Source: Azospirillum griseum
GTDB taxonomy: Bacteria; Pseudomonadota; Alphaproteobacteria; Azospirillales; Azospirillaceae
Direction of reading: 5' to 3'
Length of the DNA: 64,000 nucleotides
Assembly: GCF_003966125.1 (NCBI RefSeq)
Contig: NZ_RXMA01000013.1
Span: 62,001-126,000, forward strand
Part shown: piece after piece, positions 19,332 to 28,500 of the stretch
Position numbering within the stretch: the first letter of the stretch is position 1
Layout: every line of letters begins with the position of its first letter
The notes under the pieces: generated by a model
The model's database searches: none
The model's input: only the letters and a program-made list of their open reading frames with translations
What the model was told of the DNA's origin: nothing
Program-made: the position numbers and the translations under genes

Positions 19332-19910
19332 GTGTATCACCCGGAGGCTTTGAACCCCATCATCGGCTTTCTGCGCGATCTGGGGGTTGGGGTGGAGGTG
19401 GGTGATGGTGGCAAGGGTGGCTTTCTGCCCGGCACCAACATTCGCAACGGCGTGATCCACATCGACCCCGAAACCCTGCTGGGATCCGGGGACGTGCTGC
19501 ACGAGGCCGGGCACATCATCACCGTGCCGCGCCGCCATTGGCACCGGCTGGGCAGCGACCTCCAAACCAGCATCGAAACGCTGGTCGCCGAAGCCACCAG
19601 CCCGGAGGGATGCACCGACCCTGTCTTGGAGGCGTCCGCAAAATTTGGTGAGATGATGGCGCAAGCCTGGTCCTACGCCGTGACGCGTCATCTCGGCCTG
19701 CCACCCGCTTGCGTCTTTTTTCCGGGAACCCACAAAATTCATGAGGTGCAGGACCAACACCCGATGATCGAGTGGCTGGAACGGGGGACCCATTACGGCC
19801 CGCTTCATCTGGCCCATCAGGGATTCACCGGCTACTCCGGCGTCTTCGCCTTCATGGGGAACAACGGCCTGCCCGCCTTTCCCCAGATGACGCGCTGGTC
19901 GGTGGACTGA
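19332..19910 (+). CDS. Uncharacterised protein with an HEAGH zincin-type motif
   Basis: 192 aa from a GTG at 19332, chosen because GGAG lies 7 bp before it; an earlier GTG at 19263 has no ribosome site. The sequence LHEAGHIIT (about residues 57-65) matches the HExxH metallopeptidase motif, with acidic residues about 25-30 residues later (ETLVAE) that could give the third ligand. No signal peptide or membrane helix is seen, so it is probably cytosolic. I do not recognise the family. It could be a small zinc peptidase or a protein that only shares the motif. The stop codon lies in the loop of a 16-bp hairpin. Confidence 0.7.
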   Translation: MYHPEALNPIIGFLRDLGVGVEVGDGGKGGFLPGTNIRNGVIHIDPETLLGSGDVLHEAGHIITVPRRHWHRLGSDLQTSIETLVAEATSPEGCTDPVLEASAKFGEMMAQAWSYAVTRHLGLPPACVFFPGTHKIHEVQDQHPMIEWLERGTHYGPLHLAHQGFTGYSGVFAFMGNNGLPAFPQMTRWSVD

Positions 19911-19928
19911 TTGTCCACCGACCAGCGC
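19892..19928. terminator. 16-bp hairpin containing a stop codon, between convergent genes
   Basis: Arms at 19892-19907 and 19913-19928 pair perfectly. The 5-nt loop TGATT holds the stop of the HEAGH gene. There is no T-run on either side. It lies 22 bp before the choX stop, so it probably acts as a shared 3'-end element for both converging transcripts. Confidence 0.6.
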
Positions 19929-19950
19929 TCACGTTCCGCGCATCAGGGCA

Positions 19951-20916
19951 TTAGGGTTTGGTCGGGATGCCAAGCTTGGCCTGGACGGCGGCCAGACCGT
20001 CCTTGCCGTCGATGGTGGTCACGCCTGTCAGCCAGTTTTTCAACACCGCCGGGTTTTTCTTGAGCCACGCCTTGGCCGCGTCGTCGGGCTTCTTGTTGGC
20101 GTTCATGATGTCGTCCATCACGGCGTTTTCCATCTCCACCGTGAAGGACAGGTTGGCCAGCAGCGCGCCGACGTTCGGGCAGTCGGCGGCGTAGCCCTTG
20201 CGCACGTTGGTGCTGACCGTCGCCCCGCCGAAATCCGGGCCGAACCAATCATCACCATCGGCCAGATAGGTCAACTCGAACGCCTTGTTCATCGGGTGCG
20301 GCGCCCAGCCCAGGAAGGCGATGAACTTCTTGGCGCGGACCGCCCGCTTGACCTCGGCCAACATCCCGGCCTCGCTGGACTCCACCATCTTGAAGTCCTT
20401 CAGGCCGAAGGCGTCGGCCTTCAGCATCTTGTCGATGATGAGGTTGCCGTCGTTCCCGGCCTCGATGCCATAGATCTTGCCGTCCAGCTTGTCCTTGAAC
20501 TTCGCCAAATCCTTGAAGCTTTTCAGACCGGCGTCGGCGGCGTATTTCGGCACGGCCAGCGTGTATTTCGCCCCTTCCAGATTGACCCGCGTCACCTCGA
20601 CCGATCCATCCTCCAACGCGGGTTTGAGGAAAGGTTCCATCGTCGGCATCCAATTGCCCAGGAACACGTCGAGCGACTTGGTTTTCAAACCGCTGTAGAC
20701 CAGCGGGACGGAGGTCATGGTCGTGGACGGGCTGTAGCCCAACCCGTCCAGGGTGACGGAGGCGAGCGCCGTGGTGGCGGCGATGTCGGTCCACCCCACA
20801 TCGCCAAATCGGACCTTCTTGCACGACGCCGGATCGGCGGCTTGGACGGATCCAGCCCCCAGGGTCAGAACGGCAGCGAGGGTGAGGGCGGGCAGCGCCG
20901 TCCAGGCGGTTTTCAT
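19951..20916 (-). CDS. choX: ChoX, choline-binding protein of the choline ABC transporter
   Basis: 321 aa with a signal peptide ending at about residue 26 (GSVQAAD). AGGAG lies 9 bp before the ATG at 20916. The mature protein is of the OpuAC/ProX substrate-binding family; the RFGDVGWTDIAATTA opening and long lysine-rich middle match ChoX of rhizobia and relatives. It binds choline in the periplasm for ChoW/ChoV. The gene is separated from choWV by the opposing betI gene. Its upstream DNA carries a 15-bp tandem repeat. Confidence 0.9.
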   Translation of the reverse strand: MKTAWTALPALTLAAVLTLGAGSVQAADPASCKKVRFGDVGWTDIAATTALASVTLDGLGYSPSTTMTSVPLVYSGLKTKSLDVFLGNWMPTMEPFLKPALEDGSVEVTRVNLEGAKYTLAVPKYAADAGLKSFKDLAKFKDKLDGKIYGIEAGNDGNLIIDKMLKADAFGLKDFKMVESSEAGMLAEVKRAVRAKKFIAFLGWAPHPMNKAFELTYLADGDDWFGPDFGGATVSTNVRKGYAADCPNVGALLANLSFTVEMENAVMDDIMNANKKPDDAAKAWLKKNPAVLKNWLTGVTTIDGKDGLAAVQAKLGIPTKP

Positions 20917-20969
20917 CGGTCGAACTCCTGACGCGGTGGTGTGGCTCCCCACCGACACGCCCCAATGGA

Positions 20970-21014
20970 CAAGGGCCGGTGGAACAAGGGCCGGTGGAAC
21001 AAGAGCTGGTGGGA
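20970..21014. repeat. 15-bp tandem repeat upstream of choX
   Basis: Three units of 15 bp start at 20970, 20985 and 21000. The first two are identical (CAAGGGCCGGTGGAA) and the third has three changes; a partial fourth follows. They lie 54-98 bp upstream of the choX ATG, where its promoter and leader should be. They stay in frame with choX if read through (VPPAL repeats), though there is no sign that this part is translated. Confidence 0.8.
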
Positions 21015-21137
21015 CAAGGAACGGGCACGGCGATTTCGCCATCGACGCCCGCAGGAAAAAGGCGCATGACATGGCGCGGAACCCGGAGACCGGTTATGGT
21101 CTTGCCTCCCACGCCCACTCGTTACGCAGGTTGGTGA

Positions 21138-21713
21138 ATGCCGAAAGTTGGAATGGAACCCATCCGCCGCCGCCAATTGATCGACGCGACCATCGCATCG
21201 ATGGGCGAACACGGGCTGGCGGACACCACGGTGCAAACGATCAGCCGGGGGGCGGGGGTGTCTCCCGGCATCATCCACCATTATTTCGGCGGCAAGGACG
21301 AACTGCTGGCGGCGACCATGCGCAGCATGCTGGAGCAGCTCCGCGCCGACGTCACCCAGCGGCTGGCCGCCGCCCGGTCGCCGCGCGCCCGGCTGGAAGC
21401 GGTGATCGACGCCAATTTTGCCGACGACCAGTTCGACCCGCGTGTCGTGTCGGCGTGGCTGGGCTTCTGGGCGCAGGCCCCGCACAACCCGGCCTTGGCC
21501 CGGTTGCAGCGGATCAACGCCCGCCGCCTGATTTCCAACCTGCGCCACAGCCTGCGCGCCCTGCTGCCGCCGCAACGGGCCGACCGGGTGGCCAGCGGAC
21601 TGGCGGCGATGATCGATGGATTGTGGTTGCGCTCCGCCCTGACCGGGGCCGCCGACGGGCGCGAGGCCCGCGCCATCGCCCTGAGCTATCTGGACGCCGA
21701 ACTGGGAGCCTGA
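21138..21713 (+). CDS. betI: BetI, TetR-family choline-responsive repressor
   Basis: 191 aa. The N terminus PKVGMEPIRRRQLIDATI and the helix-turn-helix TVQTISRGAGVSPGIIHHYF match BetI closely. BetI represses choline uptake and glycine-betaine genes and releases DNA when choline is present. It lies between choX and choWV on the opposite strand. A matching operator is seen at 24041-24060 between choV and a chemoreceptor. No betA or betB is in the window. Confidence 0.93.
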   Translation: MPKVGMEPIRRRQLIDATIASMGEHGLADTTVQTISRGAGVSPGIIHHYFGGKDELLAATMRSMLEQLRADVTQRLAAARSPRARLEAVIDANFADDQFDPRVVSAWLGFWAQAPHNPALARLQRINARRLISNLRHSLRALLPPQRADRVASGLAAMIDGLWLRSALTGAADGREARAIALSYLDAELGA

Positions 21714-21739
21714 GCGGCGGGGGGCGGTGCGCCGCTCCC

Positions 21740-22660
21740 TCACTGCGCGCCGCCTTTGGACGCGCCACGGTCGACGCCATGGGGGCCAAAGCCCCGGGCA
21801 CCAAAACTCTGAACACCAAAGCTCTGGGTGATGCGGTCGAGCAGGATGGCGAGCAGCACCACCGCCAACCCGCTTTCAAAGCCCAGACCGATGTCCAGCC
21901 GCTGGATGCCCTGAAGCACGACGTTGCCCAGCCCACCGGCCCCGATCATCGACGCCACCACGATCATCGACAGCGCCATCATCATGGTCTGGTTGACCCC
22001 GGCCATGATCGACGGCAGCGCGTTGGGCAACTGCACCTTCAGCAACAGTTGATGGTCCTTGCAGCCAAAGGCCCGCCCGGCCTCCACCAGCTCCGCCGGG
22101 ACCTGTCGGATCCCCAGCGCGGTCAGGCGCACGGCGGGCGGCATGGCGAAAATCACAGTGGCGAGGATGCCCGGCACCCGGCCCAGGCCGAAGAACATCA
22201 CCGCCGGAATCAGATAGACGAAGGCGGGCATGGTCTGCATGAAATCCAGCAGCGTCGCCCCTACCCCATCGGCCAGACGGCTGCGCGCCATGGCGATGCC
22301 CAGCGGCACCCCGATCAGCAGGCTGAGCGTGGTGGAGGCCACCACCAGCCCCAGTGTGCTCGCCATCGGTTCCCACAGCCCCATGGCGTGAATCCCGGCC
22401 AGCGACAGCAGCGCGAACAGGGCAAAGCCCTTGCCCACCCGCCACAGCGCCAGCGCGGTCAGCGCGCCCCCCAAGGCCCAGGGCGGCAGGCCGATCAGCG
22501 TGTTGTCGATGGCCGCGCCAAAGCCATCGACCACGGCGGCGATGACGTCCAGCGTCGGTTGACCATGGTCGAGGATCAGGTTGACCAAGCGGTCGGCCCA
22601 GCGACCGACCCCACCGGCCAGCAGGCCGTTCCACAGCTCATCCACGCGGATCGTCCCCAC
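21740..22660 (-). CDS. choW: ChoW, choline ABC transporter permease
   Basis: 306 aa with six or more helices and a ProW/OpuAB-type permease core. The EAA-like loop reads LVEAGRAFGCKDHQLLLKVQLP near residues 190-210. The GTG at 22660 gives the longest form; a GTG at 22645 with GGGGA about 9 bp upstream is an equal or better start. Either overlaps the choV end (stop 22638), so the pair is translationally coupled. The C terminus carries degenerate five-residue repeats (SFGVQ, SFGAR, GFGPH) encoded by a 15-bp repeat at 21786-21830. Confidence 0.92.
   Translation of the reverse strand: MGTIRVDELWNGLLAGGVGRWADRLVNLILDHGQPTLDVIAAVVDGFGAAIDNTLIGLPPWALGGALTALALWRVGKGFALFALLSLAGIHAMGLWEPMASTLGLVVASTTLSLLIGVPLGIAMARSRLADGVGATLLDFMQTMPAFVYLIPAVMFFGLGRVPGILATVIFAMPPAVRLTALGIRQVPAELVEAGRAFGCKDHQLLLKVQLPNALPSIMAGVNQTMMMALSMIVVASMIGAGGLGNVVLQGIQRLDIGLGFESGLAVVLLAILLDRITQSFGVQSFGARGFGPHGVDRGASKGGAQ
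21786..21830. repeat. 15-bp tandem repeat in the 3' end of choW
   Basis: Three 15-bp units start at 21786, 21801 and 21816, each beginning CCAAA on the plus strand. They encode variants of a Ser/Gly-Phe-Gly five-residue block in the ChoW tail. Confidence 0.65.
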
Positions 22661-23888
22661 GGTCCAGAGTTTCCAGCAAGGCCGCGCGGGTCAGCACGCC
22701 CAGAAAGCGCCCGCCGCCATCGACCACCGGGACCGGACAGGGCGCGGTGGCGACGCGGCGCAGCAGGCTGTGCAGCGGCGCGTCGGCGGCCACCGGTTCC
22801 GGCCGGTTCAGGATGGTCCCCTCGGCGCGCGACAGCACGCCCAGAAACCGCCCGTCGCGCCCCCGGACATAGCCATAACCGACGCCACGTTCAGCCAGAC
22901 GGCGCAGGGCGGCGATGGGATCCTCCCCCTCCTCCACCAGCGTCACCCGGTCGTCGCAGCGGGCCAGATCGCGGGCGCGCAGCACGCGCGACGGATCCAC
23001 TCCCCGGAAGAAGGCGCGGACATACTCGTCGGCGGGGTTGGTGATGATCTCCGCCGGGGTGCCGATCTGCACGATCCGCCCCTCCTCCATCACCGCGATG
23101 CGGTCGGCGATGCGCATCGCCTCGTCCGCGTCGTGGGAGATGAAGACAATGGTCCGGGCCTGTTCGCGCTGAAGCCGCAAAAGCTCGTTCTGCATGTCGG
23201 TGCGGATCAACGGGTCGAGCGCGGAAAACGCCTCGTCCATCAGCAGGATGGAGGGGTTTTTCGCCAGGGCGCGGGCCAACCCGACCCGCTGCTGCATCCC
23301 GCCCGACAATTCGCGCGGGTAGCGGTGGGCGTAGGCCGACAGCCCCACCTTGTCCAACGCCCGCATGGCGGCGTCGCGCCGCGCGTCGCGCCCCACCCCG
23401 GCCACCTCCAAACCAAAGGCGGCGTTGTCGAGCGCGGTGCGGTTGGGCAGCAGGGCGAAGGACTGGAACACCATCGACAGGTCACGGCGCAGCACCTCGA
23501 CCAGCTCGTTTTTGGACAGGGCGGTCAGATCGCGCCCGTCCAGCTGGATCGACCCGGCGGTCGGCTCGATCAGGCGGTTCAGCAAGCGGACCATCGTCGA
23601 TTTGCCCGACCCCGACAGGCCCATGATGACGAAGATCTCACCCGCCCGGATGTCAAAGCTGGCGTCCACCACCCCGACATTCACGTTCAGCCGGGCCAGC
23701 ACCTCCGCCTTGCCCGCCCCGTCCCGCAGCAAGGCCAGGGCCGGGCGCGGGTCATCGGCGAACACCTTGCACAGGTTGCGCACCTCCATGCGGACGGCCC
23801 CGCGCGCCTCGCCCACCCGCGCGCCGCTGCGGGCCGTGTCCGCCCCCACCGCAGACAAGGCAGCGTCGGAGGGCAAAATCAACGTCAT
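22638..23888 (-). CDS. choV: ChoV, choline ABC transporter ATPase
   Basis: 416 aa from the ATG at 23888, which follows AAGGACC. Walker A is GLSGSGKST, the signature LSGGMQQRVGLARAL and Walker B ILLMDEAFSALD. The C-terminal about 110 residues contain the paired CBS domains typical of ProV/OpuAA ATPases. These often sense ionic strength. It pairs with ChoW and ChoX for choline import. The promoter region holds a BetI-type operator shared with the divergent chemoreceptor gene. Confidence 0.94.
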   Translation of the reverse strand: MTLILPSDAALSAVGADTARSGARVGEARGAVRMEVRNLCKVFADDPRPALALLRDGAGKAEVLARLNVNVGVVDASFDIRAGEIFVIMGLSGSGKSTMVRLLNRLIEPTAGSIQLDGRDLTALSKNELVEVLRRDLSMVFQSFALLPNRTALDNAAFGLEVAGVGRDARRDAAMRALDKVGLSAYAHRYPRELSGGMQQRVGLARALAKNPSILLMDEAFSALDPLIRTDMQNELLRLQREQARTIVFISHDADEAMRIADRIAVMEEGRIVQIGTPAEIITNPADEYVRAFFRGVDPSRVLRARDLARCDDRVTLVEEGEDPIAALRRLAERGVGYGYVRGRDGRFLGVLSRAEGTILNRPEPVAADAPLHSLLRRVATAPCPVPVVDGGGRFLGVLTRAALLETLDRGDDPRG

Positions 23889-24219
23889 GGTGGCGGTCCT
23901 TGAACGGTGCACGGGATGGCTGAACGAAAGGGTCGGCAGATTGCCCTGAGACAGGCCTCCCGGTCGATAGTGGAGTCTGCTTATTTTGCATTTTCATCAC
24001 GCCCGATGTCCTTTTGGGACAACATGCCGCGACTTTGTTTTTGATTGATCGTTCAATTAAAAATTTGAGCCGTCCATTTGCCGGTCTCCCCCCTCTGAAT
24101 CCCCGCGCGCCTCCGGATTCCTCCTGATTTCGCCCGGCCCGTTGCAAGCGCAGCATCAAAGCCGATCGCCGTTCAAACGATCCTCACTCAAAACAACCCA
24201 TCCAATCCGGGAGAGCGTG
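23889..24219. promoter_or_regulatory. Divergent promoter region of choVW and a chemoreceptor
   Basis: 331 bp without a gene, AT-rich between about 23975 and 24070. It holds the BetI-type palindrome at 24041-24060. Both flanking genes read outward, so the region should contain two divergent promoters. Confidence 0.6.
24041..24060. promoter_or_regulatory. BetI operator
   Basis: TTGATTGATCGTTCAATTAA is a near-perfect dyad (7 of 8 arm positions match). From memory it closely resembles the published Escherichia coli BetI operator, which contains TTGATTGGACGTTCAAT. The site lies about 150 bp from choV and 160 bp from the chemoreceptor start. It could control both genes in response to choline. Confidence 0.75.
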
Positions 24220-25884
24220 GTGAAGATAGCGACCAAACTCTTGGCCCCCGTTGCCGTGCTCTCCCTGATCGGCCTGCTGATCGGCGGGGTGGCCCTGTGG
24301 GGGATGGCCCGCAACGACGACGCCACCCAAGCCCTGCTGCGCAGCAACGCCGTGGTCGTCGCCGCGTCGGAATTGCGCTCCGTCAGCCGGGCCTTGCAAC
24401 GCGACGCCCTCAACCTGATCGACGAGAGCGAGGCCGGACAGGCCGCGCTGAAGGGCCGTTTTGCCGAACGGCTGGATTTGATGACGCGGCTGAGCGGCGA
24501 CCTCGATGCCCGGCTGCGCGCCGCCGGGCATGACCAGGGCGCACGGATGACCGCTTTGCAATCCAAGGTCCGCGACAGTCTGGGCCGGGTCCGCGATCTG
24601 GCGCTGGCGGGCAAGCGGGAGGAGGCGCGCGCCCTGTTCCGCAGCGAGGTGCGCGACAACGAGCGCGCCGCGTCCCAATTGACCGACCCGCTGATCGAGG
24701 CGGAAATCAAGGAGGGCGAGCGGCTCAACCAGCGTTTGGACGAGGTGGAAGCGTCCGTCACCCGGATGGTGACGGCCTTTCTGCTGATCGGCACCCTGGT
24801 TGGGGTTGTTCTGTCGGTGCTGATCGCCCGTCGCGGCGTCGTTCAACCGCTGGCCCGGCTCACCACCGCGATGGAACGGTTGACCCACAAGCAGTATGAC
24901 GCCGACCTGTCGGACGCCGCCCGCAAGGACGAGGTGGGAACGATGGCGACGGCGGTGCTGGTGTTCCGCGACGCCATGCAGACCGCCGACCGGCTGGAAG
25001 CCGAACAGGCGCGCGACCGTCTGGCGCGCGAACGGCGCACCGAGGCGATCGAACGGATGATTGCCGAGTTCGAACGCAACATCGCCAGCATCCTGCGCAC
25101 GGTGTCCGCCGCCGCGACCGAGTTGGAGGCCACGGCCAAAAGCATGACCGGCATCGCCAGCGACACCAACGCGCGCGCCACCGCCACCGCGCGGGCGGCG
25201 GAAGAGGCGTCGGTGAACGTCCAGACGGTGGCGGCGGCGACCGAGGAACTGGCCATGTCGATCCAGGAAATCAGCGGGCAGGTGTCCCGCTCCACCGACA
25301 TCGCCAACCGGGCCAGCGCCGAGGCCGCCGACACCAACCGCACGGTTCAGGGGTTGGTGGAGCAGGCGCAGCGGATCGGCGAGGTGGTGCGCCTCATCAC
25401 CGGCATCGCCAGCCAGACCAATTTGCTGGCGCTGAACGCCACCATCGAAGCCGCCCGCGCCGGAGAGGCGGGCAAGGGCTTTGCCGTCGTCGCCAACGAA
25501 GTGAAAAACCTCGCCACCCAGACCGCCAAGGCGACGGAGGAGATATCCGGTCAGATTTCCTCCATGCAGGGGGCGACCGACGGGGCGGCCCAGGCCATCG
25601 CCGGAATCGGCCACACCATCGGGACCATCCGCGAGGTCGCCACCTCCATCGCGTCGGCGATTGAGGAACAGGGGGCGGCCACCGCCGAAATCTCCCGCAA
25701 CGTGCAGGAGGCGGCGACCGGCACCCGCTCCGTCAGCATGAACATCGGCACCGTCAGCCAGGCCGCCACCCAGACCGGGGCCGCCGCCTCCCAGGTGTTG
25801 GAGGCGTCGAGCGAGCTGGCCGAACAATCGGTGCGGCTGAAATCCCAGGTCGAACAGTTCCTGACCGGGATCCGGGCCGCCTGA
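24220..25884 (+). CDS. Methyl-accepting chemotaxis protein divergent from choline transport genes
   Basis: 554 aa from a GTG at 24220, 6 nt after GGGAG; a GTG one codon earlier is possible. TM1 lies at about residues 6-28, a four-helix-bundle periplasmic domain at about 30-185, TM2 near 187-208, then HAMP and the signalling domain. The tip is [15 protein letters not shown], standard. The BetI-type operator in its promoter region suggests choline-controlled expression, so it may mediate choline chemotaxis. Ligand binding itself cannot be read from the sequence. Confidence 0.93.
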   Translation: MKIATKLLAPVAVLSLIGLLIGGVALWGMARNDDATQALLRSNAVVVAASELRSVSRALQRDALNLIDESEAGQAALKGRFAERLDLMTRLSGDLDARLRAAGHDQGARMTALQSKVRDSLGRVRDLALAGKREEARALFRSEVRDNERAASQLTDPLIEAEIKEGERLNQRLDEVEASVTRMVTAFLLIGTLVGVVLSVLIARRGVVQPLARLTTAMERLTHKQYDADLSDAARKDEVGTMATAVLVFRDAMQTADRLEAEQARDRLARERRTEAIERMIAEFERNIASILRTVSAAATELEATAKSMTGIASDTNARATATARAAEEASVNVQTVAAATEELAMSIQEISGQVSRSTDIANRASAEAADTNRTVQGLVEQAQRIGEVVRLITGIASQTNLLALNATIEAARAGEAGKGFAVVANEVKNLATQTAKATEEISGQISSMQGATDGAAQAIAGIGHTIGTIREVATSIASAIEEQGAATAEISRNVQEAATGTRSVSMNIGTVSQAATQTGAAASQVLEASSELAEQSVRLKSQVEQFLTGIRAA

Positions 25885-25918
25885 CGCGCCCCGAATCCCC
25901 GCCGAACAGTCCCCCCGA

Positions 25919-28006
25919 TCAGAAGGCGGCGCGCACCCCGGCGTACACCGCGCGGCCTTCGCCCGGATAGAAGATGGACGTCGCCACCCGGCGCGCGTCC
26001 GTCACCGTGCCGATGTCGCTGATGTATTTCTTGTTGGTCAGGTTGCGGCCGTCGATGAAGACCAACACACCGTTGGAAAACTCCTTGCCCGCCTGCAGAC
26101 CCAACAGGGTGCGGCCCGGAACCTTCAGCGTGTTGGCCTGATCGGCCCAGGCCCCTTGAGGAACCCAATCCACCGTCGGCGTCACATAGAAGCCGTCGTT
26201 GGCGTAGGTCAGGCTGGAGCGCAACACATGGCGCGGCACGCCCGCCAACGTGTTGTTGCCATACTGGCGGTCGCCGTCAAAGGTGAAGTGGTTGAAGGTC
26301 CAGACCTGCCCGACGCTCAGGCGGTCGTCCTTGGCGGCGATGCCGGTGGCGACGGTGGCCTTGAACGCGGCCTCGATCCCCTGATGGATGGTGCGATCGG
26401 CGTTGAAGGTCGCCGCCGGAACGCTGCTGTTGGTGACGTATTGCAGCATCTCCCCGCGCAGGACCGAGCGGTAGGCGGTGACGTCCCACGACACCCCGCC
26501 CATCTCGCCGCGCGTGCCGATTTCCGCCGTCCAGGCGCGTTGCGGCTGCAACGGCACAAAGCCCAGCGTGCCGTTCGCCTGGGTCTGGTTCAGGTCGGAG
26601 AAATCGGGGATGTCCTGGCTGCGGGTCAGGTTGACGAAAGCCTGGATGGTGGGCTTGGGTTCCCACAGCAGACCGATCTTGGGGTTGAAGCCGTAATAGG
26701 CACGGTCGCCGTTCTTGGTGGGCGACAGCAGGTCGCTGTAGCTGCGCAGGTCGCGTTGCGCCTTGCCGCCGGTCATCAGGGCCAGGGTGGGCAGGACATA
26801 CAGGCGGTTTTCCGCAAAGATCTCCGCGTTGTAGGCGTTCTGACGGGAATCGACCGTCTGCGCGCCCCGGCTGCCGTTGATGTTGATGAACTGGCGGGCC
26901 TTGGTGTTGCCCGCCGTCAAACGGCCACCGACCACCAGCTCGTCGCGCATGCCGCCCACGGTGAACTGCGTGGTGTAACGCGGGGCGACGCCATAGGTCC
27001 AACCGGTCTGATCGATGACCTGAAAGATCGGGTGGAACAGCTTTTTGCGGATCGCCCAGGTGGCGACGTCCAGTTGCCCGGACTCCATCTTGACGCTGGT
27101 GCGGTTGGCGATGCGCTGGGTCCAGACGTCGCGGGCCTGATCGCCCGACAGCACCGCCGCCGTCGCCATGGTTGGGCGGTTCAGCGCGTCGTTCAGGCCG
27201 AGCGCGCCGGGCAATTTCTGGTGGGTGACGTATTCGCCGAAGTAAAAGCGCGTCTCCACATCGGGGCTGATGCGGTAGCCAATGTTGCCGTTGACCTGCT
27301 CATACTGCTGGCGGGCGTGTTTGCGGTAGCCGTCGGAATGCGACACCGTGGCGTTGACCAGAAAATCCAGATCGCCCAGCACGCGCGAGGCCTGGAGGGA
27401 GGTGCGCAGCGTGCCGAAGCTGCCGCCATCGACGCGCAGCACGTTGGGCGCGATGGCGGTGTGCGCCGTCGGCGTCACCAGATTGATCGCCCCGCCCAAG
27501 GTGGAGGAGCCATAGGCCAACCCGTTGCCGCCCTTGAACACCTCGGCGTAGCGCAGGGCCTGCGGGTCAAGCTGGTAGAAATCGCCGCTGCCGTCGGCGG
27601 CGTTGACCGGAATGCCGTCCTGCAACAGCTCCACCCCGCGCAGGTGATAGCCGCGCGCCATGCCCGACCCGCGCACCGACAGGCGCAGCTCCTGGCCATA
27701 GCGGTTTTCCACGAACACGCCGGGCACGTTGCCCAGCACGTCGCGCAGCGTGTTGGCCAGCGTGCCCTTGTAGGATTCGGCGTCGACGAAACCGACGGAG
27801 CCGACGGTCTTGCCCAGCTCCTCTTGCGCCTGTTCAGCGGTGGGGGCGGTCGGGGTCCCCTTGCCCTGGCCGGTGACGGTCAGCGTGTCGAGCGCGACCG
27901 GGGCATTGGTCTGGGGGGCGGCGGCGGTTTGCGCGGCGGCGGGAAGCGCCTGGACCGCAACGAGGGAGGCAAGCGCCAAAGCGCCGCCGGTGTGCATGCG
28001 GGTCAT
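25919..28006 (-). CDS. TonB-dependent outer-membrane receptor
   Basis: 695 aa. A signal peptide ends near AAAQT at about residue 28. A TonB-box-like DTLTVTG follows, then a plug domain at about 65-190 (SVRGSGMARGYHLRGVELLQDGIPVN region) and a 22-stranded barrel ending in aromatic residues (VYAGVRAAF). The ATG at 28006 has AGGAG upstream; a GTG one codon earlier is also possible. It is the last gene of a minus-strand operon with TonB and two DUF2946 proteins. The substrate is unknown. DUF2946 proteins often accompany receptors linked to copper or siderophores, so a metal is the best guess. Confidence 0.92.
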   Translation of the reverse strand: MTRMHTGGALALASLVAVQALPAAAQTAAAPQTNAPVALDTLTVTGQGKGTPTAPTAEQAQEELGKTVGSVGFVDAESYKGTLANTLRDVLGNVPGVFVENRYGQELRLSVRGSGMARGYHLRGVELLQDGIPVNAADGSGDFYQLDPQALRYAEVFKGGNGLAYGSSTLGGAINLVTPTAHTAIAPNVLRVDGGSFGTLRTSLQASRVLGDLDFLVNATVSHSDGYRKHARQQYEQVNGNIGYRISPDVETRFYFGEYVTHQKLPGALGLNDALNRPTMATAAVLSGDQARDVWTQRIANRTSVKMESGQLDVATWAIRKKLFHPIFQVIDQTGWTYGVAPRYTTQFTVGGMRDELVVGGRLTAGNTKARQFININGSRGAQTVDSRQNAYNAEIFAENRLYVLPTLALMTGGKAQRDLRSYSDLLSPTKNGDRAYYGFNPKIGLLWEPKPTIQAFVNLTRSQDIPDFSDLNQTQANGTLGFVPLQPQRAWTAEIGTRGEMGGVSWDVTAYRSVLRGEMLQYVTNSSVPAATFNADRTIHQGIEAAFKATVATGIAAKDDRLSVGQVWTFNHFTFDGDRQYGNNTLAGVPRHVLRSSLTYANDGFYVTPTVDWVPQGAWADQANTLKVPGRTLLGLQAGKEFSNGVLVFIDGRNLTNKKYISDIGTVTDARRVATSIFYPGEGRAVYAGVRAAF

Positions 28007-28074
28007 CACTCAGTCTCTCCTGTGCCCGGTTGCGGGACCGCATCGGGGTCGCCGGGCCGGGCATGAACATCGGT

Positions 28075-28500
28075 CTAAGGGGGACGCGCGGGCGCGCGGA
28101 CGGGTTGAGTCCGCTCGGGCGGCCCGCGCGCCCGGGGCCGATGGGCGACGGGCCGGGGAACGGCGCGGCGGGACGGTGCGCGCCGCACCCGTCGGCCATG
28201 GCCGTTGGGACCGGGGGCGGGACCGAAACCGCCCGGCAGCAGCGTTTGCACGGCGGCAAAGGCCAGGCAGGCCGGACAGGACTCATCAAACGGATCGGCG
28301 GGCGGACCGTCGGACGGGGCCGGTTGCGGCGGCCGCGCGGCCAGGCACAGCGGTGCCGACGCGTCCGCCGCCGCGCTGCGGTCCGCCATCACCAGGGCCG
28401 ATCCGATGGGCGACAGCGCTTGCAGCAGCGCCGCCAGCAGCAGCACCGCCCACAGCCCGCGCGCCCAAACCGGCCTGCGCTGTTCGATGCGCGCCGTCAT
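28075..28500 (-). CDS. DUF2946-family protein (first copy)
   Basis: 141 aa. One N-terminal membrane helix or signal anchor lies at about residues 15-35, followed by a low-complexity Pro/Ala region containing the DUF2946 signature CPACLAFA near residue 75. The ATG overlaps the tonB stop (ATGA), so translation is coupled. The family has no defined function but its conserved Cys pair and its presence beside TonB-dependent receptors suggest a role in metal handling. The Arg/Pro-rich tail is probably disordered. Confidence 0.75.
   Translation of the reverse strand: MTARIEQRRPVWARGLWAVLLLAALLQALSPIGSALVMADRSAAADASAPLCLAARPPQPAPSDGPPADPFDESCPACLAFAAVQTLLPGGFGPAPGPNGHGRRVRRAPSRRAVPRPVAHRPRARGPPERTQPVRAPARPP

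Noticed and set aside
19332-19910. ImmA/IrrE toxin-antitoxin type protease
   Set aside because: No helix-turn-helix partner is adjacent and, apart from HExxH, the sequence does not follow that family.
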